Below, in pieces: positions 22,301-35,675 of a DNA stretch of 64,000 nucleotides. The stretch lies in NCBI GenBank assembly GCA_016584305.1, contig JACEEZ010011644.1, positions 1 to 64,000 of the forward strand, given 5' to 3'. Every line of letters begins with the position of its first letter. Position 1 is the stretch's first letter. Below the pieces are notes generated by a model. The model was given only the letters and a program-made list of their open reading frames with translations, searched no databases and was not told where the DNA came from. Both the position numbers and the translations under genes were made by a program. The DNA is from Chionoecetes opilio. Lineage: Eukaryota > Arthropoda > Malacostraca > Decapoda > Majidae.

Positions 22301-23168
22301 TTTATTTTAAATTAATCTACATATCTCTAGAAATTTTCCTCAAAAAATAGGAGTTTTTAAAACTTGTTTTTTCCTTTTCCCGGGCCCATATTTCCTTATA
22401 TAAGGGAAAATTCCTTTAAACGAACACTGGTTTCCTGTAACATCAGAGTTGCCAGAAAATTTGGGCGGGTTTATGGGAAAATTAATTGAAAAAAATATTT
22501 AATTTTTTAAAATTAGAGTATTTAAATACTCATTAAAATATTTAATACTGTATTTAAAAACGTGAAAACCAATGTATTAATAATCAGTTCTAAATACCCA
22601 AAAAGTATTTTAAAACTGCCCAGCTGTGTATATGAAACCCCAAATTTTTTGCGTTACACAATTTTTTGTATGCGGAGAGATTTACCCAAAAGGGGATTAA
22701 ATAAAGGTATCAAAGTTTAACGGCTCCCGGTAGGGGCCCCCCCCCCCTCCCCCGAGTATTTCCCCCGGACTAAATTTTTCCCCCGTGCTTATTCCCCCTT
22801 GGTGTATAGATTGCTAAAGAAAAAAATGACCAAAAATTTCTAAAAGGACCCTTAAACGCCTCCTAACCAAAAATATTAACGCAATGGTTTGGTCATTTTT
22901 TTTGTTTATCGGAACCAGTGCAAACAAATCACCCCAAAGGGGAAAAATGTTTTAGGGTTTTTTCCGGGGGGAAAATTTTCCGGGGTAGTGTCGGGGATCG
23001 ACTAGCTAGTCAGATTGCTAACCGGGCCCGCTTAAAAATCGAGCATTTTGTCCCCCACCGTTTATTGCGTCGTGATAAGCTCCCCGGGCTAAACACGCTA
23101 AACAACATTGAATCCCAGCTTTTGCCCTTTTAAATTCAGTGAGGTGTAGTTGCTCGAGACTTCCCCTA
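19311..23168. other. Unassigned DNA of apparently poor sequence quality
   Basis: Many homopolymers (for example 20,301-20,321 A and 22,738-22,747 C). No supported gene, RNA or transposon end. Confidence 0.4.
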
Positions 23169-24511
23169 AGTCTATTCACTTAAGCTGGGTTCTTTAGAGC
23201 TGCTCGATGCCTGACATTTTTTTTAAGGCTCGCTGATTGGGGTGATAGACTCGGCTGGGTGCGATGTTTGGTGGGACTTGCTTCGCCCCAACCCCAAAAA
23301 CCCCTTGCGTTGCCTCAAAAATATTATATTTCTTGGCTTTACTCACCTCTTACACAAATAGGCCTATTTTTTTGCATCATGAATCAGGCAGGAGTTCCAA
23401 CAACAGCCATTCAAATCATGCGTAAAAAATAAAGTATGACTGACTACACAAGAGTGCGGCTTTTTAGGTTTTTCATGCTTGAAATGTTATACTCCCACCC
23501 AATTTCAAAACTATCAGTATATTTTTAAAGCTGAGCCTACCACGGTTCATAATACATTGCTGCTACATAGAAAAAAATAAACTAAAACTAATATATTAAA
23601 TAAATTTAGGAAAGAAAAGAGGGAAAACATTTTTTTTTCCTTATTTTGCTTCCTCGTGTAACCCATAATTTTGGGGCATTAAATTTCAAGAACGTTTCAA
23701 AATCCTTATCTTTTTTCCCTTCTTGTTGTAGCAGTCCAATAAGGAAAAAAAGTAGGTGGGTCAAATGGGTAAAAAAGTAAACTACTACTGCAAACTGGCC
23801 CGTGACGGGTGACATTGTCCCTCCCCATACAGGAGAGCTGTTTTTGGGAGAGCATCAGAGGCTCCCCCGTCAGACCAGTTTGAAACATAAAATTTCTTAG
23901 CCATTTTGACCCCTATTTTTCCTTATTGGGAGTACATACACAGGGAAACGGAAAAAATATAAGGATTTTGAAAGTTTTTAAAAAAAGAAAAGCGCCCCAA
24001 ATTTATGGAGTTTTCCAGTTGAAGCAAAAAAACAAGAAAAAAAGTGTATACACTCTTTTTTCTTTCCCTTTAATTACTTTAAAATTAGTGGTTTTACTTA
24101 AATTTTTTTTGCTCGATTGCGCAATTTTTGACCCCATGGTAGGCTCAGCTTTCTAAATTTATCTGGTAGCTTGGTAATAGGGGAGGGGACAACTTTCAAA
24201 GCACGAAAACCCAAAATCGCCTACTTTGTAAAAGTCATCATACTTTTTTTTTTATCCTTTGATTATGAATGCGTGTTGTTTTTTGAACAAACACTGCCGT
24301 TCACTGATGCAAAAAAAATGGCCTATCTTGTGTAAAGGGAGTAAAACCAAAAAATTGAATATTTCGAGGCAAAGCAAGGGGTTTTTGGGGGGCGGCTACA
24401 AGTACCCCCACCATGCACCCAGCCCGAGTCTATCAGCCAAACGCGCGTTTACAAAATCGGTAGGCATCGAGCAGCTCCCCGCCCCGGAATCCCGCTTTAA
24501 TTTAACGCTAT
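23169..24511. repeat. Giant foldback element, copy 1
   Basis: Starts agtctattcacttaagctgg and ends with the inverse of the same end, degraded. Both ends share the block containing cgagtctatcagcca/tgatagactcgg. The whole element matches the copy at 27,028-28,659 in order, but homopolymers are altered and it is about 290 bp shorter. Confidence 0.75.
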
Positions 24512-25232
24512 GTACACTTTTAGTCAAAGGCCTAAGATACGCAGCATCGTCTCCTCCCTCATCAAATTTTTTTCTTTTGGGGAAAGGCGCTGGGCTGGTT
24601 TAACTACTGCTCAAAAAAGAATTATTTTTTGTGGGGCACATCTAAATATGGGGTGACACTAGGCAAATGAAATCAGAGGATTTGATGCCACATAGAAAAA
24701 TTCAGGGGATGTTTTAAATCAATCTTTGGGCCCTTGGGGAAAGGAAGCCCTTTGGGGGACTGGGTTATCATGGGGGGTCCGTGCCAGTCCTCTGTAGCTA
24801 TCCCCGGCTTAACAAACAGTAAATTTAAAATCAAAGACATAGCTTTGCAAAAATTAAAAAAACTTTAAAAATATACAAAAACAAAAATTTTTTTTTTACC
24901 CTTGGGGGCGAGGCGCCACCTTTTAGTTAGCGGGGGAAAACATGTCGCGGGGAAAAATTATTATATGACTGTTCAAAAAATTTTGCCAAATTTTGATGTT
25001 TTTCGCTAAATGTGATGCTTTTCTTTTTGGAGATAGTTTTTTCCCGTGAAACCTAAAAAAAAGGAGTTTCTTTTTCAATTCAAAAGTAATGATAAAAAAA
25101 TAAAAAAAAAGACATTTTTAGACTTTTTTACTGGAAAAAAAAACTAAAATTTTTTAAAAGCACAAATAAAAACCTATATAGCTATGACCCTCAATAAAAA
25201 CAGTCATTTATAAATTTTCTGTTTTTGGGAGC
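24512..25232. other. Unassigned DNA
   Basis: AT-rich, long A and T runs, no supported feature. Confidence 0.4.
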
Positions 25233-25840
25233 TATAGCGCTTTTCGGACGTTCCCCCCCGGTTCAGGGCCCGTCCGGGCCGGGTCAGGGGACGGTGGTCG
25301 CGAAAATACATCGAGATGGGCCCCTCCCCTTCGTCGTTCCTATTGGTGGGGGATCGAGGGGCGGGACGAACTGAAATGTGGAGGCGGGCGCCATATTGTC
25401 AAAATCCTTTTTGTCGTCCCCTTTTAACCTGTGCTGAAGACTTTTTCAACTCCATGCCTGTGATATTTAGTTTTGGTCCCATATGGGTTTTTTAGTCTTT
25501 TCACAGCACGAGAATCCCGGTCGCCTTCCCCGCGACTGTAGTGGCCGCGCCCGTTCTCCCCACACTGGTCCAAAGGGGGTCCTGGTATGTGGGTCGGACC
25601 GGACTGGACAGGGTAGCCCGTTCTAGCGCCTCGCAAAACAGTGACCGCCCCGGGGCTAGCCCGTCCAGAAGGGCCAAGCGGCGGAAAATCGCTATAAGGG
25701 ATACCGGGTTGTGTTTTGGGACGACTGCTTTTGCAGCCCCGCTTGTGTTGGTAGACGTAAATCCCCCGGCCCGGCGTTTCTTGTAGTGAGACCGGGAGGG
25801 ACGACGTGGAGAATTCCACGGCCGGGGTTTGACACATTCT
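25233..25840 (-). mobile_element. GC-rich MITE-like repeat, copy 1
   Basis: The reverse complement of the repeat at 41,093-41,612. They share the end TAGCGC(t/a)TTTTCG, the nearby GGTTCAG and CCGGGTCAGGG blocks, and the internal GGGGAAGGCGACC block. No coding capacity of its own is recognised; a 137-codon minus-strand frame is probably a by-product of GC richness. Confidence 0.7.
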
Positions 25841-27027
25841 TAAAATTTTAAAACCCCATACTGTTGTCTACGGTATTCCCCGGCTTTACCCCGATTGACG
25901 CCGCCATTGCTTCCACACAGCGGCATCCCTTCCTTTACTTGAAGGTAGGTGCTAGGTTCTTTTCGGGGAAACACCCCCTTCCCCCTCATTCTTTTTCCAC
26001 CGAGGGGGAAGGAGATTTCATAACATAAGAACATAAGGAAAAACTAGCCTTAAAGAAAAAAAACTTCCCTTTACCCTCACACTAAAAAATGGTGCAAAAA
26101 GTTCAAAAAATTTTTGCACCTTAAAGGGTGCACAATTTATCCCTAAGGGGGGTTGCCCTTAAAGGTGCAACTAGCACCCCTATGGGTGCAAAAACGTGAC
26201 ACATTTTTTCACCTCCTTTTCTTACCGTAGATAACAGTACAGTCGCCAGCTGCAATAATGTCGCCAGCCGCCAAATATTACGATTATAGCATCACTGCTG
26301 ATTTTTATGTGCCATTGAAGATGATACACAGTAGTTTATATCATAAACTATACTGTACCCTGTTTCACCCGGTTTTATGCTTTGTATCTGCAAATATACA
26401 GTTTCAAATTTCACTACTAGTTGTTTTTTCGGGCGACGAAGACGAGGGGAGGACACTCAGAACATAAACCTGGGTGGCGATTTTAGTGTAGCTCGTTGTA
26501 GATATGTATATGTGATATTCATCCCTCCTAATAATTCCTACACATACATGCTATGTTGCAACACTGATGAGACATGACAACTGCGCGCGCTGCGTCCCCC
26601 GCTAGTCAGTCGCTGCCCTGTGGCCTGACCGCTAACCCAGCCCCTCACGCTGGTGTGACCAGGCTATCTCTGCTCTTAGAATAAACTACCTACGGAAGAT
26701 TGGGTCGTTTCTCCCTTTGAATAACCTCCCTCAACCACTCCGGTCATCACTGTAAACAAGAGCACCACTCGTTTTAACAATGCGCCACGTTTTATTTTTG
26801 TAATTTATTATTTATAGCCATACTATGACGAATATGAAGACACAAATGACACTCTCCAGATAGCCCCTTCTAAATTCCTGAAATCATGCATGTAGAAAGT
26901 AAGTATTAACCGCCAACACACGTCTGTACATAAAAAGAAACGTTTTCCTGGTGACTTTTAGTGTATTACGGTAGCGTGTATGAACCAGTTTTCATGCACA
27001 GTTTAGCCTAAGGAAATCTTATTATGT
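25841..27027. other. Unassigned DNA with a local gtgca repeat
   Basis: A cluster of ggtgcaa/ttgcacc direct and inverted repeats lies at about 26,090-26,205. The remainder, from about 26,240, looks cleaner than the preceding block and has no recognisable gene. Confidence 0.4.
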
Positions 27028-28659
27028 ACTATAGTCTATTCACTTAAGCTGGATTCTTGGTAGCTGCTCGCTGCCTAAGAGTTTGGTAAGGACGTCGCTG
27101 ATTGGCTGATAGACTCGGGCTGGGGGGTGATCAAGGAGGCTAGAGTAAAAAGGGAAATCCGACTCCACAGTAAGTTTGAAACACGTACGGTGCTGCAATC
27201 TATGTCGAACACGGTGCTGTCTCTCTAGCTTCCTTGGTGGCGATGGTGGTGGTACCTGCCTCGCCGCAACCCAAAAACCCTTGTGGTGCTCAGCACAAAA
27301 CATATCATATTTCTTGGCACGTTACTCCTCTCTTACACAAGATAGGCTCTTTGTTTGCATCCCCTCAGTGACTCAGGCAGTGATTGGTTCAACAACACCA
27401 TACCATTTCTTCATAACTACACAACACACAGGTAAAATAAATCAGGACATGACTATCCCAGGGAGTATGCACGAATTTTTAGTTTTCAGGTACATTGAAA
27501 TGTTGTACTCTACCCGATATTACCAGCTACCAGATGATATTTAGGAAAGCTGAGCCCTACATCGTGTGTGTGCATAAACATTGCGCATATTCATGAAATA
27601 AACATAGTTCACTAAGACTACACTAATATTAAGACACACATTGAAAGAAAGTAAGAAGCGTGTATAAAACAGTTTTTCTTGCTGATTTTGCTTCAACTAG
27701 CTGTAACTCCATCAGTTTTGGTTCGCATTCAATTTTTCAAGAACAGTTTCAAAAATCCTTATACTTTTCCGCTTCCTGTGTATGTAGCACGTACCAATAA
27801 GGAAAAGAGTACGACGTCAAAATGTGTCTAAGAAATTTCAACTACTACTGCAAACTGGCACAGTGACGGCCGACGTGGCATTGTTCCTATACAGGAGACT
27901 TTTACTCTCGGGCTTTGGCATCAGGAGGCTCCACCGTCACGGCACCCAGTTTGAAACAGTTAACGTGTGTCTTAGCCATTTGACACTACTCTTTCCTATG
28001 GTACTGTGCTACACCCACCAGCGTTTAGCGGTAAAAGTATACGGATTTGGCAACAGTTTTGAAAATTGAAGCGACCAAAACTTATGGAGTTACAGCACGC
28101 AGTCACAGACACGCAAACACATCAAGCAAGAAAAACATGTTTATACACTCTGACTTTCCTTCAAATTATCTACACACATATAGGGGTCTTGGTGAATTTT
28201 TATGCTCATGATCATGCAGCAATGTCTATGAACCACGATGGTATTCAGCTCAGCTTTATAAAATATCATGGTAGCTGGTAAGATCGGGTAGGAGTACAAA
28301 CATTCAGTGACACTGAAACCTAAAAGTCCGCACTACCTACCCTGTCGATAGTCAGTTCATGACTTTATTTTACCCTATTGAGTTATGAATGGCGTTTTGT
28401 TGTTGAACAATCACTGCTGATTCAACGATGCAAACACAATAGGCCGTATCTTGTGTAAGAGGTGAGTAACGCCAAAGAAATATGAATATTTTTTAGACGG
28501 CAACGCAAGGTTTGGGTGAGGCGACCCGGCCAAGTACACACCACCATAGCACACCCAGCCCGAGTCTATCAGCCAATCAGCCGACGTCCTTACAAAACTC
28601 GGCCAGGCATCGAGCAGTTCCAGCCCAGGAATTCCAGCTTAAGTGAATAGACTTATAGT
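27028..28659. repeat. Giant foldback element, copy 2 (1.63 kb palindrome)
   Basis: The two halves are inverted copies along almost their whole length, centred near 27,843. Matched pairs include tagtctattcacttaagctgg with its complement at 28,632-28,655, ttacacaagata with its complement near 28,450, taccagctaccagatgatat with its complement near 28,270, and aaactggcacagtgacgg with its complement near 27,950. A central spacer of tens of bases remains. No ORF spans it, so this is a foldback or palindromic non-autonomous element. Confidence 0.9.
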
Positions 28660-29240
28660 AATTATACAATAGACGCCCCGTGGAGGGCGACTATAGTGTT
28701 ATGACTACGCTAAGATATAGGCCGTGATAAAGCCTAGAGGGTAGTGCCAAAACCATACACACTACCCTCGGTTCTCCAGCAATGCATTAAAATGGCTGTG
28801 TTAATGCATTAAAGCATAAGTAGTTATAACCTAACAACTTGTGATTGACCCTAGCAGTGTATGTCTAACCCTACAACAGCCGTAGGTAAAGAATTAATGC
28901 ATTAAAATGCTGTGTTAAATGCATTACAATCCATATAGTAGACCTTGTCGCCTTTGTAGATCTGACCCTCTTACGCAGTATTTCTAACCCCCTACAACAG
29001 CCGTAGGGGACACAAATTCTCAGTGTTTGCCCATACACTCCCCCCTTCCGCCAATCCAGCTTGGGGACCTGGTGGAATCGGGTTAGGGGTGAGGGAGGCA
29101 AGTTAATGCGTCGGGAAAACACTTAATTTTGGAGTTTATTTCTAATCCCGAGATCAGGGCTAATTTCCCTCTTAGGTCCACGGGTAATCTTATCAAAATT
29201 GTAGGGGTTTAATTTGCCAACCAACAAATTCACCGACCTA
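28660..29240. repeat. Tandem duplication (~114 bp) and unassigned DNA
   Basis: Two copies, at about 28,783-28,895 and 28,897-29,010, both hold aatgcattaaaat, a middle of mixed sequence and taaccc-ctacaacagccgtag. The rest to 29,240 is unassigned. Confidence 0.6.
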
Positions 29241-29249
29241 GCGGGGGGT

Positions 29250-29420
29250 AAGCCTAACCTAACCGACACAAATCTTAGCTAACCTACCTCACCCAAATCT
29301 AAGCTAAGCTAACCAAATCTAACCTAAACATAACTACCTAACCAAACCAAAGCTAACCTTACCTACACCAATATAACCTAACCAAAATATAACCTAACCT
29401 AAACAAATATAACCTATCCT
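29250..29420. repeat. Degenerate AACCTA-rich tract
   Basis: Irregular AACCTA/AACCAAA units over about 170 bp. Not a clean arthropod telomere repeat. Confidence 0.7.
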
Positions 29421-30016
29421 CCTAAGTGGGGGGATTTGGGTGGGTTCCGACATTGGGTCATCATTCTCGTGAGGATCACGTTCAGGTCACACGTCTCTGG
29501 GACTCAGAAGAAATCCAGAATTCCCTACATTAGGGAGTTTTTAGCAACACCCTAACTCAAAAAAACTATGTGTTGCGATGCATATATGTACCCCAGCCAA
29601 ATGTCCTTCATTCCCCAATGTTTCCCATGCTAGTTTGGGGTCAAAGGAGAGTATGGGCAACACTTAGAATTATACCACAGAGATCCCTCAGATACCTCGA
29701 AAAAGATTATGCAGGGGGGGGGGGGACGCGGGGGGGGGGTGTAAAAAAAAATTACCTAACTAACATACCCAAATAACCTCCCTAGCGAAACGTAAGGGCC
29801 TCCATGTTTGTTGCCATGTCTAGGCAAGGGACATGTATATTTCGCGGGGGTCAGAGCCCTCGACCCGGGACAAGACAAGGATCATTTAAATGTTTGAGAC
29901 AGACATTTGACATGGCAAGGGCAAGACATAATTTGTTTGGCATCTGCCATTTTACACTCGCGGTCGAGACGCAGTACTGTCATACACTGCAGTTGATTTA
30001 TATGCGGTATCTTCAG
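29421..30016. other. Unassigned DNA
   Basis: Contains a G-run at 29,707-29,739. No gene recognised; the long frame that starts at 29,804 runs through repeat DNA. Confidence 0.4.
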
Positions 30017-30194
30017 TGCGTGCTAGTCTATAGTGGCGGGGGTCATGGGCGCTCACTTTTAAGGGCTTCTGCCAGCGACACCATTGCAGAGGAAATATTT
30101 GCTGGCATGGGTCCAATGTCCTACTCTGGGGAAGTACATTCATTCCATCTAAGGTTGGTCCACGGTATCTTCAATGTTTGTGCTACCATAGATG
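30017..30194. repeat. Dispersed or tandem ~170-bp repeat unit
   Basis: Matches 38,260-38,420 in the same orientation, sharing ttaagggcttctg, acaccattgcagagg/caccattacagagg and ctactctgggga. The two copies flank the proposed 8-kb insertion and may once have been adjacent. Confidence 0.7.
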
Positions 30195-30468
30195 CAGGGC
30201 CGGATTTCGGAGGGGCAAAGTGGGCAGCCTGCCCAGTGGCATCCACAATCATGGGGGCCCCCACAAAAAATGGGGAAAAACTGACAAAACTGGGGCCTGG
30301 GGGCCTTCACAGATTACAATTTTTGTTCCATATTACATTTACTACTCATGGTATAATCTCTGGGATTATTCTACGGTTGCCCATACTACTCCCCTCTCCC
30401 CCAACAACAAGTTTGGGGACCTGGGCCTAATGGAGATATTGGCTGGGGTCCAAAATATGCGTCGCAAC

Positions 30469-31199
30469 CAGTTGCGTACGAGGGGGGGGGGGGGGGGGGG
30501 GGGCCATGCGGCCATGGCCCCCCCCACCCCCCCTTTTGCAAAGAAAAAGTACACGATATGTATGTAGATGAGATAAATATATACTAGCTTTACACACATA
30601 TTTTTTAATAAAAATAAATATCTTACATTTATCTAAATGTTGGTTGTAATGGATCTATAGGTAATTTATTTTTGTCACACCACACACTATATATATATTG
30701 TGGTTTTTCATATTTTTTTGCCATTATATAATCTATACTATAAGAGTACTATATATTTACTATTTTTCATTTTTTGTTTTATTATCTTTTTATATTTTTT
30801 TTATATTTTTTTTTTCTTCTGTTAGCTTTGTTGATTTTAGATTTTATTTTTATATTTCTTCCAAAATTTATATCGCTATTATATATATATATATAGTAAT
30901 ATATATATATATATATATAATGTATATATACTATATAATATAATATATTGAAGATGAGTAGAGATATATGTATATATATAATATTATATATATATATATT
31001 ATATTATATATTATATATAGAGTAATATAATATTCTATTTAGTTGTATATATACGGTGGCATTTTTTTTGTGTTTTTACATTTATATATTTTTTTTTTTT
31101 TTTTTTTTTTTTAGTTATCCTATATATATATATAATATATATATGATATAAAACAGCAGCTGGCCCCACCCCTTTTCAATTTGCTAGTGTACGCCACTG
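30469..31199. mobile_element. 731-bp hAT-type MITE with exact 8-bp target duplication
   Basis: The ends are CAGTTGCGTAC and GTACGCCACTG, an inverted pair with one mismatch. Both flanks are gtcgcaac (30,461-30,468 and 31,200-31,207). It contains a G-run of about 22 (30,482-30,503), T runs and TA tracts, and no ORF. Confidence 0.9.
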
Positions 31200-31207
31200 G
31201 TCGCAAC

Positions 31208-33975
31208 CAACCATATATTTTTGAGTTAGGGGGGTATATAAATGGTCAAAAATTCCCTAGATCAACAGCAGAAAATAGATTGCAGCTTCTAAGTCCAGAG
31301 ACGTAGTGAACCTGACCTATCCTCACAAACAAAATGACAACTGGTGTGTCCGAGCCCCTGCCCCCACCCACGCCCACTTAGGGTAAGGTCAAAATGTGGT
31401 TAAGGGGTCGGGAGTCTAGAGGGGCGGAGCCCCCCCTTAGAAGGTTAGTTAAAATTACGAGGTAGATGTACACTGTCGACAAAAAAAAAATGAAGATATG
31501 CGTTCTGGACTAAATGAAGCTGATTATAGGTAAATCGCCCTGCTGAACTCGGAATACTGATGTTCAATTAACTCTATACGTCCAGTTTTTGAGAACAGAC
31601 GCAATTCATGAAAAAATATGGGTTAAAATCAGCAGAAATGGTTTCACCAATGTTTTCATATTTAAACTCTTAATCATTTCTTTCTCAAGCCTATTTAATT
31701 TAGGCAGTGCAGTGTTTTTGAAGTCAGTGTGTTTGTTGCAGTGAGCAAGGGGGAGGTGATCTCTGTAGTGTGGCGCGCTGCGTTATGGCGAGGGGGTTAG
31801 CAGGCTGTGTAATACATTTTTAACTGACTGATCCGTACAGTATTGACATATGTTTAAAACATTTATTTTTCTTTGGCAGATATGATGTGTTTGATTTAGT
31901 GGAGTCTAATTAGTGGTTTACCATATATAGTACCTTGTACCGGGCTGTGTGGTAGCGCCGTAACGTGTGACTGCAATCGGGCAAGTTGTACAGTTAGCAC
32001 ATTGGGAAATTTTTTACCCCCTGACAGGCTGACAAGAAATCTCTTACAAAGAATGTTAATATGACAGCTTATCTGCATTACTTCAAGTGCCGCTATAGGT
32101 GATCAGATAAGAAGGGGACCCTTGAGCACAGTAGCAGCAAACCTGTGTGAACCACTGAATGAAGTGTATGCGTGGCCAAACGGCATAGTAGTATGTGTCA
32201 TGGCATTCGGCATCCCAAAGTTGGCCGTGAACAAAAGGATCACAGTACTGACTGCTAATTCGGCCCACTAAACATCAAGGATATTCAGTCCAAATGCGAG
32301 CTAAAATCAGGTAGTCGTGACGTACACATTTGCAATTAGGCCTGTGCCACATGGTCCTGATCTCCCAGTTACAAATGTTCCATTGCAAGTGTTATAATGT
32401 GAAATCAGATTCGCCGAGGAGGAAATCCAAGGATACCAGACTTTCAAGAAAGTCAGACAAACAGAGAGCCCAAATTCATCAGTCAGGAAAATGCACATGG
32501 ACCTTGCGGGGGGATAGGACCTAGAGATTAACAAGGGAGAAAAGTGAAGTCCTTTGGATCTCTGTCTCAAGGATGAAGTTTGCGACAAGAAGGAGTTCTT
32601 CATCATCACGTTTCCTCGTTAGACAAAGAACTTATCAAGCTTCTTCAAGATGGCAACACAAGCTCTGTTACTAGACATTGATCTTTGACACACATTCATG
32701 CGAACAACTTTGTGAGTCTACAATTATGAAACGAGAGTGCGTGGGACTGTTCATAGATCAGGAAAAAAACACGCTAAAAGGCCGTTCTTCTGCTAAAGGA
32801 AATAAGCTTCCGAGTGTTCCAAGCGCATGGCCATGAACAATGATCACAAATATGAAAAACTATGAAGACTTTGTTATCTGCTGTTAAATATTTGAAGAAA
32901 TCAGTGGCAATCTGACCCTGGGGGACCTGAAGGTAATCTCCTGCTATAGGACTCCAGTTAGGTTTACACAAGACATGGTTATCCTGTTGTGGGACTCTAG
33001 GGCGGACAGAAACATTACTCCAACAAAAAAGGGACATGGCCCAGCCACACCGAAAGACTCACCTGGCTATGGTTCAAACTGTATTTACAAACCTGCTTGT
33101 AGGACAGTGAAAAAGTGTGTATATATAAAGTCAAAATTACGTGATTTGCATATTCGGATATTTCCAAGATGTGGCACATTTTCGGAATATTTGGAATATA
33201 ATTTAAGATATTTTTCTACCAGATATGTACATAGGTTACTAATAAAGCCGCAGGCGACCACCCACGAATTGAATTACGAGTAATATATATAAACGTAGGG
33301 GGGATTGTTTAGATAATTGTACACACACACATATATACGTATAAATTATAATAGCTATTTAAGTTTAAAATGCCGCTATTTCTAAAACTTACGTTGCTAG
33401 AGAAAAGCATGCCACTTTTTTAAATCGGCAGCGAAAATGCTTTTCACCAACCCCCCACCACTGAACTCAGAACCCTTTTGGTTGAGCACATGTGAATAAT
33501 CAGGTTGATTATTTGACTAAGTGGTAGCAATAAGTTTAAATAACGGGGGTCGAGAGGGGCAAGAAGCCCAAACTAGTAGATTACTGGCGAGGTCGAGGCG
33601 GAACGGGAGCCCACTCGCCAAGGCTAAGGTTAGTTAACACTTCCTTAGATCTAGGAATTACCTCTAGATCTATGGGATGTTTGGCTTTTACATACTCCAA
33701 AAATAAGTGATTTCCACGACGCTTTATTTGCTCCCCCACCCGGGAAGAACCCCGCATTCCCCAGGCTTTCCAAGCTTGTTTGGGGGAGAAGGGAATTGTA
33801 GGCCAAACACAAAAAATTTACCATACTTGCTTTGTATATTATAAAATACATTCTTCAAATCACACGAGGCCTAATTTTTAATCAACATTAATAAATTTAT
33901 CTCTATCCAACCGCCTCAGCTACAGATTGGCTGATTGCCCTTGATGCTAATCGGAAGCCAACAAGCATCTTTTCA
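31208..33975. other. Unassigned DNA inside the proposed 8-kb insertion
   Basis: Mixed-composition sequence with short open frames on both strands (for example 32,774-33,037 minus), none of which I recognise. It may be the decayed body of the outer hAT element. Confidence 0.4.
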
Positions 33976-33979
33976 GGTA

Positions 33980-35070
33980 GGCATGGACATCGACTTGTAC
34001 AAGGGAAGACAAAGAAGTGCGCGGTGTCTTCCACGTACAACGCCCCGTGACAAAATTTAGTTTACATTCCCTCCCGGGCTTCCTATGAGGAGATGATTGA
34101 AAAAAATATATTGGAACTCACTCACGGGACTTGACTTCCTGCTTTGCACGCTTTTTCAATCCACACGCACACATAATGGGCAGTGAACCAGGACATATGC
34201 ATCTTATCGTCCACTCCTTCTTGTTCCCAAGCAGTCACCAAAAAATTTCGGACGAATAGTGTTTTCGCTCAGTTGGGTATGGGGTTGCCACAGTGACTGC
34301 AGACAGAATACCGTATTCACAGCTTATATAAGATCGGTTTTAGTTTCCAAAAGAAAATTGTGAGGGAGACTGGGTTACCCAAGAAAGTTGCAGCGCGTAG
34401 GGATAAAAACAATCCGCGACCCGAGACTTTACGGATGTAAACGAGACAGCTCCTTACACACTATGTCCAGTACCAGCAAACTGTGGGTATATTGACTAAA
34501 TATCTTGCTGTTTGTAGGAGATTTCACTAGAGAGCGAGCACCTTTTGATAATATTCAAATTTTTTTGAAACTTTTTTACACGCGTCCAGGACGAGGAAAA
34601 GTGCGATTAACGTCAGCGTTCATAGCGGAGTCTCGTGCTTTTAACCACGCTCAAACCTTTCAGTTGAGCGACAGTCTCCCTCCACATTTCTTTGAACTAA
34701 AAACCCGATCATATAAGCTGTGAATACGGTTGATCTGGGTCTGCAGTCAATTTTGGCTTCGGACCCCACATATCCAACTGGAGCGGAAAAACTTATCAAA
34801 AATATTTTGGCGAAGTTTGGGGAATCAAGACGGGAGGTGTCGATAAGATGCAAATGTCCCTGCGGCACTGACACACACTGATGATTTGTGCAAAAACTGC
34901 AAGCAGGAAGTCAGGCGGCCGTGAGTGATGAGTTGCCAGGAAAACTTTTGTTTTCAATCTTCCCCATAGGCAAGCGCCGGGAGGAATTAACGAAATTTGT
35001 CAGGTGAGCGAGAACGGATGCAAGACACCACTGCCAACATCTTTGTTCCTTCCACTGTACGTAGCTAAGG
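33980..35070. repeat. Foldback element, ~1.1 kb
   Basis: The left arm (about 33,980-34,480) and right arm (about 34,560-35,070) are inverted copies. Matched blocks are gactgcagac, ccgtattcacagcttatat, gagggagactg, gcatcttatcg and gacttcctgctt with their complements. The centre lies near 34,520. No ORF spans it. It differs in sequence from the 27-kb foldback. Confidence 0.75.
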
Positions 35071-35675
35071 CTATAGCCAGTGTTGAGGTCAGTTTACAAT
35101 ATAATTCCTAAATACAAGGAAAACAAACGTCATTAAAAATAAATCAAAGTCTTGCAAGGTAACTCCCGTCAGTAATCTTTCCCTATCACCCAAATTTCTC
35201 AGACAGTGTGCGTGATCACATTTGTCAGAAAATATGGGTGTTTAGTCACACACCTATATTAACACACAGCTTTAAACAAGGTGACCCGACTCATAGTTCT
35301 CGCAAAATCAATGTGTATTACTACTCAATCTGAATACTTCATGAGCTGTGTCCACTTAAAACAAAACAAATCTTTACCCAATTATGTCATAGAGTACCCC
35401 AATTTTGTCACAATATCTATAGCTCAGGGGTGGGCAAACTTGTCAGTGCAAGGGCCACATTCAGAAATTCACAATTTTAAAGGGCCGCATAGTATATTAA
35501 GTAAATCCTTAATATTTAAAATTGCCAAAAGAAAAGGTTTTTTAAAGAAAAACAAAAGCAATTTTTTTTTTAAATTAATATTTTAAAGTAGAAACTTCAC
35601 ATGACACATTTATTTGAAAAAACAAGTAACTCAGTAAGTAACAGAACAATGTCAATGAAAATGATGCATCTGACT

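Noticed and set aside
25424..25837. 137-codon minus-strand gene
   Set aside because: It coincides with a GC-rich dispersed repeat whose second copy does not keep the frame.
29250..29420. Telomeric (TTAGG)n remnant
   Set aside because: The units are irregular AACCTA/AACCAAA, not a regular pentamer array.
29804..30430. 208-codon plus-strand ORF
   Set aside because: It crosses the ~170-bp repeat and the hAT end at 30,195, so it is not a natural gene.
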